Assembly: GCF_008638365.1 (NCBI RefSeq)
Contig: NZ_VWVU01000005.1
Coordinates: forward strand, 124,001-188,000
Length of the DNA: 64,000 bases
DNA from: Nocardiopsis quinghaiensis
Lineage (GTDB): Bacteria > Actinomycetota > Actinomycetes > Streptosporangiales > Streptosporangiaceae
Reading direction: 5' to 3'
Part shown: in pieces, positions 26,294 to 34,659 of the stretch
Position numbering within the stretch: position 1 is the stretch's first letter
How the letters are laid out: every line of letters starts with the position of its first letter
The notes under the pieces: generated by a model
The model's database searches: none
Told to the model about the DNA's origin: nothing
Seen by the model: the letters and a program-made list of their open reading frames with translations, nothing else
Made by a program: the position numbers and the translations under genes

Positions 26294-27534
26294 CCGGGCC
26301 CGACATGCCCCGGCTGCGCCGCCTGCTGGACACCCCGGCCACGGCCTGGCTCCTGGAGCGGTCGCGCCGCCGCCTGCGCGAGGGCAGGCCGCTGACCGGA
26401 ACCGTCACCCGCGGCGGCGCGACGGAGGAGGAGCGCGCCGCCCTCTCCGCGCTGTTGGGCCGCCGCCCGGGCCGCGGGACCACCGTGAGCGTGCGCCTGG
26501 AACAGCTCGACGTCCTCCTGCGCGACAGCGGCGCCTGCCCCGACGGGCTGGCCGCCGCGGTGGAACTGCTCACCGGGCCCGTGGCACCGCGCGAGGAGGA
26601 GCGCGAGCGCGAAGAACGAGCCTGGGCCCGGGTGTTCGCTCCCCTGGAACGGGTGTGCGCACCCGTGCCCGCCCTGGAGGCCTGGTGCGCCGGGGTACGC
26701 CGGGACGGGCGCGTCCGCAGGATGGTCGCCGGGCCCGAGCAGGCGGGCCCCCTGGTGGACGCCGTCGCCCGGGTCGTGGACGCGCTGCCCGCCGACGGCG
26801 TGGCCCTGTCCCACCTGGCCGCCCGGGTCCTGGGCGACGCCCACGCCCTGGACGACGACCGGTCGGTGGCCACCCTGGTCCTGGGGGCCGCCCGCCTGCT
26901 GGGCGGCGAGGCCGCGGGTGAGGGGGCGGCCTGGCGGCGGCGCGTGTGGGCGTCGGTGGGGGTGTTCAGGGACGAGCTGTCTTCCACCGTGCTGGTGCTC
27001 AACCTCCCCGGGACGGCGATGAGCGCCACGGGCCGGGCCCTGGCCGCCCTGGCCGGGGCGGGGGAGCCCGCGGTCCTGACCCTGCGCCAGCTGGTCCGCG
27101 ATCCCCGGCACACCCTGTGGTCGGACCGGTCGGTCTCGGTGTGTGAGAACCCGGTCGTGGCCGCCGGGGCCGCCGACCGCTGGGGAGCGGGATGCGCACC
27201 GCTGGTCTGCCTCCAGGGGGGACCGAGCGCGGCCGCCCTGACCCTGCTGCGCCAGGCGGTGGACGGGGGAGCCCGGCTGCGGGTGCACACCGACTTCGAC
27301 TGGGGCGGAGTCCGTATCGCCAACGCGCTGACCCGGCAGGTTCCCTGGGAGCCGTGGCGGCTCACCGCCGCCGACTACCGCTCATCCCTGGGGGAGCGGG
27401 CGCGGCCGCTGACCGGTGCCGCCGCCCCGACCGACTGGGACCCGTCCCTGGCGGAGGCGATGGCCGCGCACGGCGTACGGGTCGAGGAGGAGACGGTTCT
27501 GGACGGCCTGCTGGCCGACCTCGGACCGGTGTGA
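26290..27534 (+). CDS. jetD: Wadjet type II nuclease JetD (DUF2399/DUF3323, TIGR02679)
   Basis: A 414-residue protein. The N-terminal DUF3323 region (LLDTPATAWLLERSRRRLREG) is followed from about residue 270 by a Toprim-like DUF2399 domain. Its catalytic set is visible: Glu in VCENPVV (about 286), then LQGGPSAAALTLL and the Asp pair in HTDFDWGGVR (about 335-337), the E...DxD arrangement that cuts DNA in JetD/Spo11-like enzymes. It cleaves plasmid DNA trapped by JetABC. The GTG start overlaps the jetC stop. A short hairpin follows directly. Confidence 0.9.
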   Translation: MTGPDMPRLRRLLDTPATAWLLERSRRRLREGRPLTGTVTRGGATEEERAALSALLGRRPGRGTTVSVRLEQLDVLLRDSGACPDGLAAAVELLTGPVAPREEEREREERAWARVFAPLERVCAPVPALEAWCAGVRRDGRVRRMVAGPEQAGPLVDAVARVVDALPADGVALSHLAARVLGDAHALDDDRSVATLVLGAARLLGGEAAGEGAAWRRRVWASVGVFRDELSSTVLVLNLPGTAMSATGRALAALAGAGEPAVLTLRQLVRDPRHTLWSDRSVSVCENPVVAAGAADRWGAGCAPLVCLQGGPSAAALTLLRQAVDGGARLRVHTDFDWGGVRIANALTRQVPWEPWRLTAADYRSSLGERARPLTGAAAPTDWDPSLAEAMAAHGVRVEEETVLDGLLADLGPV

Positions 27535-27535
27535 G

Positions 27536-27549
27536 GGGGAGTGCTCCCC
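27536..27549 (+). terminator. Short hairpin right after jetD
   Basis: GGGGAGTGCTCCCC begins one base after the stop codon: a five-base G/C stem with a four-base loop. It may end the Wadjet operon, but it is short and has no T-run. Confidence 0.3.
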
Positions 27550-27676
27550 GTCACCGAGGGCGGTGGGCCCTCGGGTTCCCGACGAGGCGCCCGGTGACCC
27601 CGCCGCCGCGACGCGGACGTGAGAGGTCCGCGTTCTGCCGGTGAAGCCCCGTGGGACCCCCTCGGGACCGGGAGCC

Positions 27677-27916
27677 TCACGTGCCGTGGAAGACCGCGAG
27701 GTCGATCGCGGGTGCGTTCGTGTACACGACACCCCGCTCGGGTGGGACGGGTTCGCCCGACGCGGCGTCGGTGCAGTGGGCGTCGAACATCTGCGCCTCG
27801 TCGAGGGGCACCAGGCCCCGGTCGGCGACCCTCCAGCCGCGGACCGGCTTGAGGGGGATGTCGGCCCCGTGGGAAAGGGTGTGGGAAACCTGGCCGGTGA
27901 AGCTGCGCAGCACCAC
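27677..27916 (-). CDS. Hypothetical 79-residue protein
   Basis: This minus-strand frame has natural composition: SHTLSHGADIPLKPVRGWRV, VPLDEAQMFDAHCTDAASGE, VVYTNAPAIDLAVFHG. It starts at one of two adjacent GTG codons (27914-27916 or 27911-27913) with GGAGG about 13 bases upstream. No family is recognised; there is no membrane segment. It is divergent from the SdpI-like gene, with 66 bases between the starts. Confidence 0.5.
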   Translation of the reverse strand: MVLRSFTGQVSHTLSHGADIPLKPVRGWRVADRGLVPLDEAQMFDAHCTDAASGEPVPPERGVVYTNAPAIDLAVFHGT

Positions 27917-27982
27917 CGCCGCAGCGCCGCCTCCGGTACCCTCTCCAGTCCGGAACCGGGACAGCGGTGGGGAGGCACATCG

Positions 27983-28372
27983 ATGGAAGAAGCGGTCGGT
28001 CTCCTCGTCCTGGCCTTCGGGCTCATCGTCGCCGCGGGAGCGGTGCACCACGTCAGGAACTCCGCCGCGGGAGGCGCCCTGGAGAGGAACGTCCTCATCG
28101 GGCTGAGGACGCGAGCCACCCTGGCGTCGGACCGCGCCTGGAGGGAGGGGCACCTGGCAGCGGTTCCCTGGCTCACGGCCACCGTGCGCGTCGGATACGT
28201 CGCCGGAGTGGTCGCGGTCGTGTCCGTCCTCGCGTCCATGGCGGTCGAGGCTCTCCTCCCCGTCGTCTGGATCGTCGCGGTCGCGGGGTACACCGCCTCG
28301 ACGGCATGTCTGGTCACCGGAACGGTGAAGGCCCACAGGGCGGCCGAGGCGTTCGGCCCGTCGCCGCGGTAG
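27983..28372 (+). CDS. SdpI-family membrane protein
   Basis: A 129-residue protein with three or four hydrophobic helices and the conserved loop NVLIGLRTRATLASDRAWRE between the first and second. This loop marks the C-terminal domain of SdpI, the immunity/signal protein against the SDP toxin in Bacillus. Stand-alone short versions are common in actinobacteria, and their role is unclear. GGGGAGG precedes the ATG by about seven bases. No toxin gene is adjacent. Confidence 0.75.
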   Translation: MEEAVGLLVLAFGLIVAAGAVHHVRNSAAGGALERNVLIGLRTRATLASDRAWREGHLAAVPWLTATVRVGYVAGVVAVVSVLASMAVEALLPVVWIVAVAGYTASTACLVTGTVKAHRAAEAFGPSPR

Positions 28373-28686
28373 TCCCCGCCCGCCTCTCGAACCGGAGCCG
28401 TCCGTCAGGGACCGGTGACCGGGCCCCGGGGCGGAAGCCTCTTCAGGGGCACTCCGTGTGCAGCGGCACTGCGCGTCCGGACGGCATCCGGCGGACCGGT
28501 TCCGGCGGTTGGGTCCCACAAGGGCGACGGCTCCGGAGCGCGGGATCCGGAGCGGGGCACACCCGAGGTGGATACCGACCGGCCGGTTTGCGACACTGGT
28601 AGGAACATGTGCCCAGGCTTCCAGGCACCCCCGACACGGCCGGTGCCGGTCGTCTCGGACCGGTCACCCATGACAAGGAGTCACCG
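28373..28686. other. Intergenic region
   Basis: About 310 bases without a convincing gene or RNA. AAGGAG (28675-28680) just before the ATG at 28687 is the ribosome binding site of the DUF1330 gene. Nothing else is seen. Confidence 0.4.
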
Positions 28687-29064
28687 ATGGCTGTCGACCC
28701 CGCGGGATCCGCTCTCGCAGACATGCTGAACGAGGACCCGGGCGGTCCCTTCGTCATGCTCAACCTGTTGCGATTCGCTCCGGACGGCCGCTCCTCGTAT
28801 GAGGAGTACTCGCGGCGGACCGCTCGCTTCCTGAAGAAGTACGGCGCCGAGCTGCTCTACGCCGGTGACGGCGCGACGCCCCTGGTCGCCGAGGACGGGC
28901 AGGACTGGGACGCGGTACTGCTCGTCCGCTACCCCGACCGGGAGACGTTCAGCCGTATGGTCGCCGATCCCGAGTACCAGGAGATCACCCATCTGCGTTC
29001 CCAGGCCCTGACCGAGGCCGTGCTCCAGCCGACCGTTCCCTGGGGATCCGGCCGCAACTCCTGA
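28687..29064 (+). CDS. DUF1330 family protein
   Basis: A 125-residue ferredoxin-like-fold protein: GPFVMLNLLRFAPDGRSSYEEYSRRT, LLYAGDGATPLV, WDAVLLVRYPDRETFSRMVADPEY and the final helix HLRSQALTEAVLQPT. DUF1330 proteins form small dimeric barrels; the function is unknown, although some bind small hydrophobic ligands. AAGGAG lies about six bases before the ATG, so this start is preferred to upstream in-frame codons. Confidence 0.85.
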   Translation: MAVDPAGSALADMLNEDPGGPFVMLNLLRFAPDGRSSYEEYSRRTARFLKKYGAELLYAGDGATPLVAEDGQDWDAVLLVRYPDRETFSRMVADPEYQEITHLRSQALTEAVLQPTVPWGSGRNS

Positions 29065-29239
29065 ACGGGCCCTTCCGGTCCGAACGCGTTCGACAGCCGT
29101 GCGCGGCCGTCAGGGGCGGGCCGTGGAAACCTGCCGTGGACGACCGCGGCGGGGCGCCGCGGTCCGCCCCCTGCCATGCCTTCGCGCAGGATGGTGGGGA
29201 CCCTGGGTCAGGAGGGGAAGGGGCGGGGTACTACCCTCG

Positions 29240-29425
29240 TCGGGCCAGTCGAACTCCACCTCGTGGAGCAGGGAACCCGGTGGGAATCCGGGACTGACGC
29301 GCAGCGGTGAGGGTAACGGGCGGGCACGCCCCGGGAACGCGCTTCCCGGGACAGCCACTGGAGCATCGCTCCGGGAAGGCGCTCCGCACCGGTCGACCCC
29401 GAGTCCGAAGACCTGCTGGCGCTGG
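29240..29425 (+). promoter_or_regulatory. Cobalamin riboswitch 1 (before cobG)
   Basis: Conserved blocks appear in order: GGGAACCCGGTGGGAATCCG with GGACTGACGCGCAGCGGTGA (29271-29310), the B12 box region AGCCACTGG (29353-29361), GGGAAGGCG near 29374 and GAGTCCGAAGACCTGC (29401-29416). GCCAG at 29244-29248 can pair with CTGGC at 29416-29420 as the closing helix. It controls the cobG-cobH-cobIJ-cobM operon, which starts 62 bases downstream; adenosylcobalamin would repress it. Confidence 0.9.
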
Positions 29426-29486
29426 CGGTGACGGGCCGCCAGGTCGTCCGCGGCCCCGCGAACGGGCCCTGACCCGAAGGACTCGC

Positions 29487-30440
29487 ATGCCCCCGACGGA
29501 ACCCCCATCCTCCGCCCTCCGCACCCGGCGCGACCGCTGCCCCGGAGCCCTGCGGCCCTGGCCCGCCGACGACGGGCTGCTGGTCCGGCTCCGGCTCGTC
29601 GGCGGTCGCATCCCCGCCCGCTCGCTGCGCGCCCTGGCCGCCGTGGCCGACGATTACGGCGCAGGGCGGATCCACGTCACCGGCCGGGCCAACGTGCAGC
29701 TGCGCGCCCTGCCCGGGCGTGACGGGCGGCTGGCCCCCGGAGTGCTCCGGGCCCTGGAGCGGACCGGCCTGCTGCCCTCGCCCACCCACGAGCTGGTCCG
29801 CAACGTGATGGTCTCCCCGTGCACGGGCCTGGTGGACGAGGGGGTCGGGGGCCCTCGGCTTGAGGGGGGCGCCGCGGCCGGAGGCCGTCCGTTGAGGGTG
29901 AGGGGCGGGAGGGCGGACCTGCGCCCCGTCGCCGCCGCACTGGACGGGCTGCTGTGCGCCGCACAGCACCGCGCCGCCCTTCCCGGGCGCTTCCTGTTCG
30001 TCCTGGACGACGGACGCGGCGACCTGCTCGACCGCTCCTGCGACCTGGGCCTCGTCGCCCTCGACGAACACGTCGCCCAGCTGAGGATCGGGGAGGGCTG
30101 GGGCCCGCTGACGCCGCTCGGCGAGGCCGCCGACGCGCTCGTACGGCTGGCCGACGAGTTCCTGGAACGGCGCGGCGGCGGTCCCGCCGCGCCGTGGCAC
30201 GTCGCCGAGCTCACGTCGCCGCTGACCGACCCGGTGCCGCCGGACCCGCGGCTGCCGGACCCCGCTCCGCCGCTGCCGTACGGCCCGCTGCCCGGAGGCG
30301 GGCGGCACGTTCCCGTACCCGGCGACGGCCTGGACCGGTCCGCCGCCGAAGCACTCGCCGAGGAGGCGGTCGCCGCCGGACACGGCCAGCTCGTCGTCAC
30401 CCCGTGGCGCGGCGTTCTCATCCCTGGAGGAACACGGTGA
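29487..30440 (+). CDS. cobG: Truncated CobG-like precorrin-3B synthase
   Basis: A 317-residue protein with the nitrite/sulfite-reductase half-domain order of CobG: LLVRLRLVGGRIPARSLRAL, DDYGAGRIHVTGRANVQLR, PTHELVRNVMVSP, a second RFLFVLDDGRGD region and GHGQLVVTPWRGVLIPG near the C-terminus. CobG uses a [4Fe-4S] centre and O2 to hydroxylate precorrin-3A, but the protein stops just where the C-terminal Cys-rich cluster domain should follow, and no Cys cluster is present. The stop overlaps cobH (GTGA), so the end looks natural. A Gly-rich insertion near residues 125-145 carries a dispersed repeat. Activity is uncertain. Confidence 0.75.
   Translation: MPPTEPPSSALRTRRDRCPGALRPWPADDGLLVRLRLVGGRIPARSLRALAAVADDYGAGRIHVTGRANVQLRALPGRDGRLAPGVLRALERTGLLPSPTHELVRNVMVSPCTGLVDEGVGGPRLEGGAAAGGRPLRVRGGRADLRPVAAALDGLLCAAQHRAALPGRFLFVLDDGRGDLLDRSCDLGLVALDEHVAQLRIGEGWGPLTPLGEAADALVRLADEFLERRGGGPAAPWHVAELTSPLTDPVPPDPRLPDPAPPLPYGPLPGGGRHVPVPGDGLDRSAAEALAEEAVAAGHGQLVVTPWRGVLIPGGTR
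29858..29910 (+). repeat. Dispersed cob-cluster repeat, copy in cobG
   Basis: Contains GCCGGAGGCCGTCCGTTGAG-like sequence with the small hairpin CGGCC-GGA-GGCCG at 29875-29887. About 50 bases match the copy in cobN, in opposite orientation relative to the genes. It encodes a low-complexity Gly/Arg insertion. Confidence 0.55.
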
Positions 30441-31102
30441 CCATTCCGCGCCGGCCCAACCGGCACTACGAGTACGTCGACGACGGGCCCGCCATCTACG
30501 CCGACTCCTTCGCCGTCATCCGGCGCGAGGCCCGGCTCGGCCACCTGCCCGCCAACGCGGAACGGCTCGCCGTACGGATGATCCACGGCACCGGCCAGGT
30601 CGACCTCGCCGACGACCTGCTCGTCCACCCCGACCTGGTCCCCGCGGCGCGCGCGGCCCTCCGGGCCGGTGCTCCGATCCTGTGCGACGCCACCATGGTG
30701 GCCGCCGGCGTGACCAGGAACCGCCTGCCGAGCGGCAACGAGGTGCTCTGCCTCCTCGGCGACGAGCGGGTCCCCGGCCTCGCGCGGGAGTGGGGCACCA
30801 CCCGCACCGCGGCCGCGGTGTCCCTGTGGGAGCCGTTGCTCGGCGGCGCCGTGGTCGCGATCGGCAACGCGCCCACCGCCCTCTTCCACCTGCTGGAGAT
30901 GCTGGCCGACGGCGCCCCGCGCCCGGCCGCGGTCGTCGGTTGCCCGGTCGGCTTCGTCGGCGCCGCCGAGTCCAAGCAGGCGCTGGCGGAGTTCGCCGGC
31001 CGACACGGCGTCGACGTCCCCTACGTGACCACCCATGGCCGCCGCGGAGGGTCAGCGATGACCTCCTCGGCCCTCAACGCACTCGCCAAGGAGGAGGAGT
31101 GA
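30437..31102 (+). CDS. cobH: Precorrin-8X methylmutase CobH
   Basis: A 221-residue enzyme that moves the C-11 methyl to C-12, turning precorrin-8X into hydrogenobyrinic acid. Visible signatures: EYVDDGPAIYADSFAVIRRE, the catalytic-His segment RMIHGTGQVDLADD, PILCDATMVAAGVTR, IGNAPTALFHLLEM and VGCPVGFVGAAESK. GTG at 30437 overlaps the cobG stop, and its own stop overlaps cobIJ. Length is normal and all segments are intact. Confidence 0.95.
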   Translation: MTIPRRPNRHYEYVDDGPAIYADSFAVIRREARLGHLPANAERLAVRMIHGTGQVDLADDLLVHPDLVPAARAALRAGAPILCDATMVAAGVTRNRLPSGNEVLCLLGDERVPGLAREWGTTRTAAAVSLWEPLLGGAVVAIGNAPTALFHLLEMLADGAPRPAAVVGCPVGFVGAAESKQALAEFAGRHGVDVPYVTTHGRRGGSAMTSSALNALAKEEE

Positions 31103-32604
31103 CCGGTCGTTTCCACGGTGTCGGCGTCGGACCCGGTGATCCCGAGCTGGTCACCCTCAAGGCGGCCAGGCTCATCGCCGGAGCCGACGTCGTCGCCTAC
31201 CATGCCGGAGCCGGCAAGCAGTCCAACGCCCGCCGCATCGCCGAAGCCCTGATCCCGGACTCGGCGGTCGAGGAACAGCTCACCTATCCGGTGACCACCG
31301 GGACGACCGACCATCCGGGCGGCTACGCGGGTGCGCTGGCCGACTTCTACGAGGAGTCCGCCGCGCGGCTGGCCGCCCACCTCGACGCCGGCCTCGACGT
31401 CGTCCTGCTCTCCGAGGGCGACCCCCTGTTCTACGGGTCGTACATGTACATGCACGACCGGCTGTCCGAGCGGTACGAGACCGAGATCGTGCCCGGGGTC
31501 CCGGCGTTCACCGCCGCCGCGGCGGCCCCGCTGGCCCGGCAGACCGACGTGCTCACCGTGCTGCCCGGCACCCTGCCCGAACCGGAGCTGGCCCGCCGTC
31601 TGGCGGACACCGACGCGGCCGTGATCATGAAGCTGGGCCGGACCTTCCCGGCCGTCCGCCGCGCCCTGGAGGCGGCCGGGCGGCTGGAGCACGCGGTGTA
31701 CGTGGAACGCGCCTCGATGGACGGGGAGCGGCGGCTGCCGGTCGCGGAGGTCGACCCGGAGACGGTGCCCTACTTCTCCCTGGTGCTGGTCACCGGCGAC
31801 AGCCGCAACGGCAAGCGGTCCCGGCGGACCGGCACGGCGGCGCCGACGGCACCGAAGCCCGTCGAACCGGCGGCCGAACTGCTGGTCGTCGGCCTGGGCC
31901 CCGGTCCCGGGCACTGGCTCACCCCCGAGGCCTCCGCGGCGCTCGCCGAGGTGGACCACGTGGTGGGCTACGCCTCCTACGTCGACCGGGTCCCGCAGCG
32001 CCCCGGACTCACCCGGCACGCCTCCGGCAACACCGTCGAGCTCCAGCGCGCCCGGTTCGCCCTCGACCTGGCCAGGAACGGCGAACGCGTCGCCGTGGTC
32101 TCCGGCGGGGACGCCGGCGTCTTCGGCATGGCCACCGCCGTGTTCGAGGCGGCCGAGGACCCCGACTACCAGGACGTGCCCGTCCGGGTGCTGCCGGGGG
32201 TCAGCGCCGTTCAGGCGGTCGCGGCCCGGGCGGGCGCTCCGGTCGGCGGCGACTTCGCGGTGATGAGCCTCTCGGACCGCCTCAAACCGTGGGAGGTGGT
32301 CGAGCGGCGGCTGCGCGCCGTCGCCGGGGCCGACCTGGCGCTGGCCGTCTACAACCCGGCCTCCCGGTCCCGGACCGAACAGATCGTCACCGCCCGCCGG
32401 ATCCTGCTGGAGCACCGCGAGCCCGACACCGTGGTCGTCGTCGGCCGGGACATCGGCCGGGACGGCGAGTCCCTGACGGTGACCACCCTCGGGGAACTCG
32501 ACCCGGCCACCATCGACATGCGCTGCCTGCTGATCGTCGGCGCGTCCGGCACCCGGGTCTCCGGGACGGGCCGTGTCTGGACCCCGAGGTGGGTGAGACC
32601 GTGA
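31099..32604 (+). CDS. cobIJ: Fused CobI-CobJ: precorrin-2 C20- and precorrin-3B C17-methyltransferase
   Basis: A 501-residue fusion of two tetrapyrrole methylases. Residues 1-240 are CobI (FHGVGVGPGDPELVTLKA, LLSEGDPLFYGSYMYMHDRL, VPGVPAFTAAAA), making precorrin-3A. After a Pro/Ala linker, residues 265-501 are CobJ (LLVVGLGPGPGHWLTPEA, VVSGGDAGVFGMA, LPGVSAVQAVAARAGAPVGGDF, YNPASRSR), which contracts the ring. Each half keeps its own SAM-binding GxGPG and GDP/GDA loops. This fusion is known in actinobacteria. GTG start within the GTGA overlap with cobH. Confidence 0.95.
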   Translation: MTGRFHGVGVGPGDPELVTLKAARLIAGADVVAYHAGAGKQSNARRIAEALIPDSAVEEQLTYPVTTGTTDHPGGYAGALADFYEESAARLAAHLDAGLDVVLLSEGDPLFYGSYMYMHDRLSERYETEIVPGVPAFTAAAAAPLARQTDVLTVLPGTLPEPELARRLADTDAAVIMKLGRTFPAVRRALEAAGRLEHAVYVERASMDGERRLPVAEVDPETVPYFSLVLVTGDSRNGKRSRRTGTAAPTAPKPVEPAAELLVVGLGPGPGHWLTPEASAALAEVDHVVGYASYVDRVPQRPGLTRHASGNTVELQRARFALDLARNGERVAVVSGGDAGVFGMATAVFEAAEDPDYQDVPVRVLPGVSAVQAVAARAGAPVGGDFAVMSLSDRLKPWEVVERRLRAVAGADLALAVYNPASRSRTEQIVTARRILLEHREPDTVVVVGRDIGRDGESLTVTTLGELDPATIDMRCLLIVGASGTRVSGTGRVWTPRWVRP

Positions 32605-33350
32605 CCGTGCACTTCGTGGGGGCGGGGCCCGGCGCCGCCGACCTGCTGACGGTCCGCGCCACGCGGATGCTCGCCGAGGCCGACGTGGTGCTGTACCCCG
32701 GCACGTACCTGGACCCGGAGGTCCTCACCCACTGCGCGCCCGGCGCCGAACTGGTGGACACCCAGGGCCTGGACCTCGACCGCATCACCGAGCACCTGGT
32801 CGCCGCGCACGCCGAGGGCCGGGACGTCGTCCGGCTCACCTCCGGCGATCCGTCGCTCTACTCGGCGCTCGCCGAGCAGACCCGCCGGCTCGACGCCCGC
32901 GGCGTCCCGTGGGACGTCACGCCGGGGGTGCCCGCGTACGCGGCCGCCTCGGCGCTGGCGGGGCGGGAGCTGACCGTTCCGCTGGTGGCCCAGTCGGTGG
33001 TGCTGACCCGGACCCAGGCACGCTCGACCGCCATGCCGGACACGGAGTCGCTGGCGGCGTTCGCGGCGACCCGGGCCACGCTGGTGCTGCACCTGGCCAT
33101 CAGGCGGGTGCGGGAGCTGATGGCGCAGCTCGGGCCCGAGTACGGCGGCGACTGCCCGGTCGTCGTCGTCCACCGGGCCAGCCAGCCGGGTGAGGCGGTG
33201 CTGCGCGGCACGGTCTCCACCATCGCCGACGCGGTGGAGGAGGCCGGGTTCCGGCAGGCGGCGGTGATCCTCGTGGGGCGGGCGCTCGACCCCGGCACGG
33301 GTGGTGAGTCCCATCTCTACGATCCGGCCCGCCCCCGGGCCGGCGACTAG
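32601..33350 (+). CDS. cobM: Precorrin-4 C11-methyltransferase CobM
   Basis: A 249-residue SAM-dependent methylase: HFVGAGPGAADLLTVRATRM, the family-specific VVLYPGTYLDPEVL, RLTSGDPSLYSALAEQ, VTPGVPAYAAASALAGRELT and LVLHLAIRRVRELM. It methylates C-11 of precorrin-4 to give precorrin-5. It ends the operon that starts at cobG; the GTG overlaps the cobIJ stop. A TnpB element lies directly downstream. Confidence 0.95.
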   Translation: MTVHFVGAGPGAADLLTVRATRMLAEADVVLYPGTYLDPEVLTHCAPGAELVDTQGLDLDRITEHLVAAHAEGRDVVRLTSGDPSLYSALAEQTRRLDARGVPWDVTPGVPAYAAASALAGRELTVPLVAQSVVLTRTQARSTAMPDTESLAAFAATRATLVLHLAIRRVRELMAQLGPEYGGDCPVVVVHRASQPGEAVLRGTVSTIADAVEEAGFRQAAVILVGRALDPGTGGESHLYDPARPRAGD

Positions 33351-33375
33351 GTTCAGCTTCGCTTTGGCGAGGAAC

Positions 33376-33396
33376 CCCGGGGGCTTCAGCCCCGGG
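33376..33396 (+). repeat. Subterminal hairpin of the TnpB element
   Basis: CCCGGGGGC-TTCA-GCCCCGGG forms a stem with one bulged G. In this family such hairpins are often at the right end, in the guide-RNA region. Here one lies upstream of tnpB, so it may be the left-end hairpin or the leftover right end of an older copy. Confidence 0.55.
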
Positions 33397-33486
33397 AGGA
33401 ATCGCCGCGCGACCCACACCGATCCTCTAGTGACAGGGGTCACACCGGGCTGCTTTGGCTGCGTTCTGTCACTGTCCGGGTGCACG

Positions 33487-34659
33487 ATGGTGGGCGTGTC
33501 GAAGATCGTCGTGCGCATCAAGCTCACACCGTCGCCGGAGCAGGCCACGGTGCTGGCCTCGACCCTGCGCGCGCTCAACGACCATGCCACCTGGGTGGCG
33601 AAGGTCGCCCACGAACGCGGTGTGACACGCAACTACGAACTGCGCAAGCACACCTACCGACCGCTACGTGAGGCCGGGGTGGGCTCACAAGCCGCCCAAC
33701 ATGTGATCAAGCGGGTGTGTGACGCCTACCGCACCCAACGCTCGAACCTGAACAACGGCAACTACGGACTCAAGGGATCGGCCCGCCACAAGCGGATCGA
33801 GTCCACGCCCATCGAGTTCCGTGCGGATGCGGCGCACCCCTACGACCAGCGCAACCTGTCCTTCGCCCTGGACGCGCGCACCATCTCGTTGTGGACCGTC
33901 CGCGGCAGGCTCAAGGACGTGCCGTTCGCCGGTTCACCCGACCAGACGAAGAGGTTGGCCGAGCACAAACGGGGCGAGTGCGACCTGCTCTGCCGCGACG
34001 GCGTCTGGTTCCTTGCCGTGAGCGTCGACGTCCCTGACGCCCCCGAGTTCGAACCAGACTCTTTTCTCGGGGTCGACCTGGGTATCGTCAACATCGCCAC
34101 CACCAGCGACGGGCAGGTGATGGCCGGGCGCCAGATCAACCGGTACCGCCGCCGCCAGCACAGGCTGCGGGCCAAGCTCCAGGCCAAGGGCACAAGGTCC
34201 GCCCGGCGGTTGCTCAAGAAGCGCCGCCGCCGTGAGGCCAGGCACGCCAAGGACACCAACCACCAGATTTCCCAACGCATCGTGGCCGTGGCTGAACGCA
34301 CCGGGCGCGGCATCTCCCTGGAGGACCTCAGGGGGATCCGCGGCCGGGTACGGCAACGCAAGTCCCAACGGGCCGCGCTGCACTCCTGGGCCTTCCATCA
34401 ACTGGGGCAGTTCATCGCCTACAAGGCCCGCCTGAAGGGTGTGCCGGTGGTGTTCGTGAATCCGGCGCACTCCTCACGCGAGTGCGCCGAGTGCTCCTAC
34501 ACCGACAAGGCCAACCGGGTCTGTCAGGCCTTGTTCGTTTGCCGGGGCTGCGGCGTCGTTGCGCACGCGGACCGGAATGCTTCCCGTGTCCTGGCCCGTC
34601 GGGGCCAGGACACGTGGAACGCGGGGCGGAAGTCACACGTCCCACCCGAGGACCTCTAA
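33487..34659 (+). CDS. tnpB: TnpB, RNA-guided nuclease of IS200/IS605 family
   Basis: A 390-residue TnpB. The N-terminal OrfB helix-turn-helix region (IVVRIKLTPSPEQATVLAS, VIKRVCDAYRTQRSN) is followed by a split RuvC nuclease: Asp197 in GVDLGIVNIA, Glu279 in ISLEDLRGIR and Asp362 in HADRNASR. Between the last two is a four-Cys zinc ribbon (CAEC near 333-336, CRGC near 352-355). All catalytic and zinc residues are present, so it should be an active RNA-guided nuclease whose guide RNA normally overlaps the 3-prime end of the gene. ATG at 33487 is chosen; a GTG at 33499 is possible. Confidence 0.9.
   Translation: MVGVSKIVVRIKLTPSPEQATVLASTLRALNDHATWVAKVAHERGVTRNYELRKHTYRPLREAGVGSQAAQHVIKRVCDAYRTQRSNLNNGNYGLKGSARHKRIESTPIEFRADAAHPYDQRNLSFALDARTISLWTVRGRLKDVPFAGSPDQTKRLAEHKRGECDLLCRDGVWFLAVSVDVPDAPEFEPDSFLGVDLGIVNIATTSDGQVMAGRQINRYRRRQHRLRAKLQAKGTRSARRLLKKRRRREARHAKDTNHQISQRIVAVAERTGRGISLEDLRGIRGRVRQRKSQRAALHSWAFHQLGQFIAYKARLKGVPVVFVNPAHSSRECAECSYTDKANRVCQALFVCRGCGVVAHADRNASRVLARRGQDTWNAGRKSHVPPEDL

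Noticed and set aside
27983..28372. SdpI-like gene as immunity partner of a toxin
   Set aside because: No SdpC/SdpAB-like genes are near. Short SdpI-family proteins are common alone.
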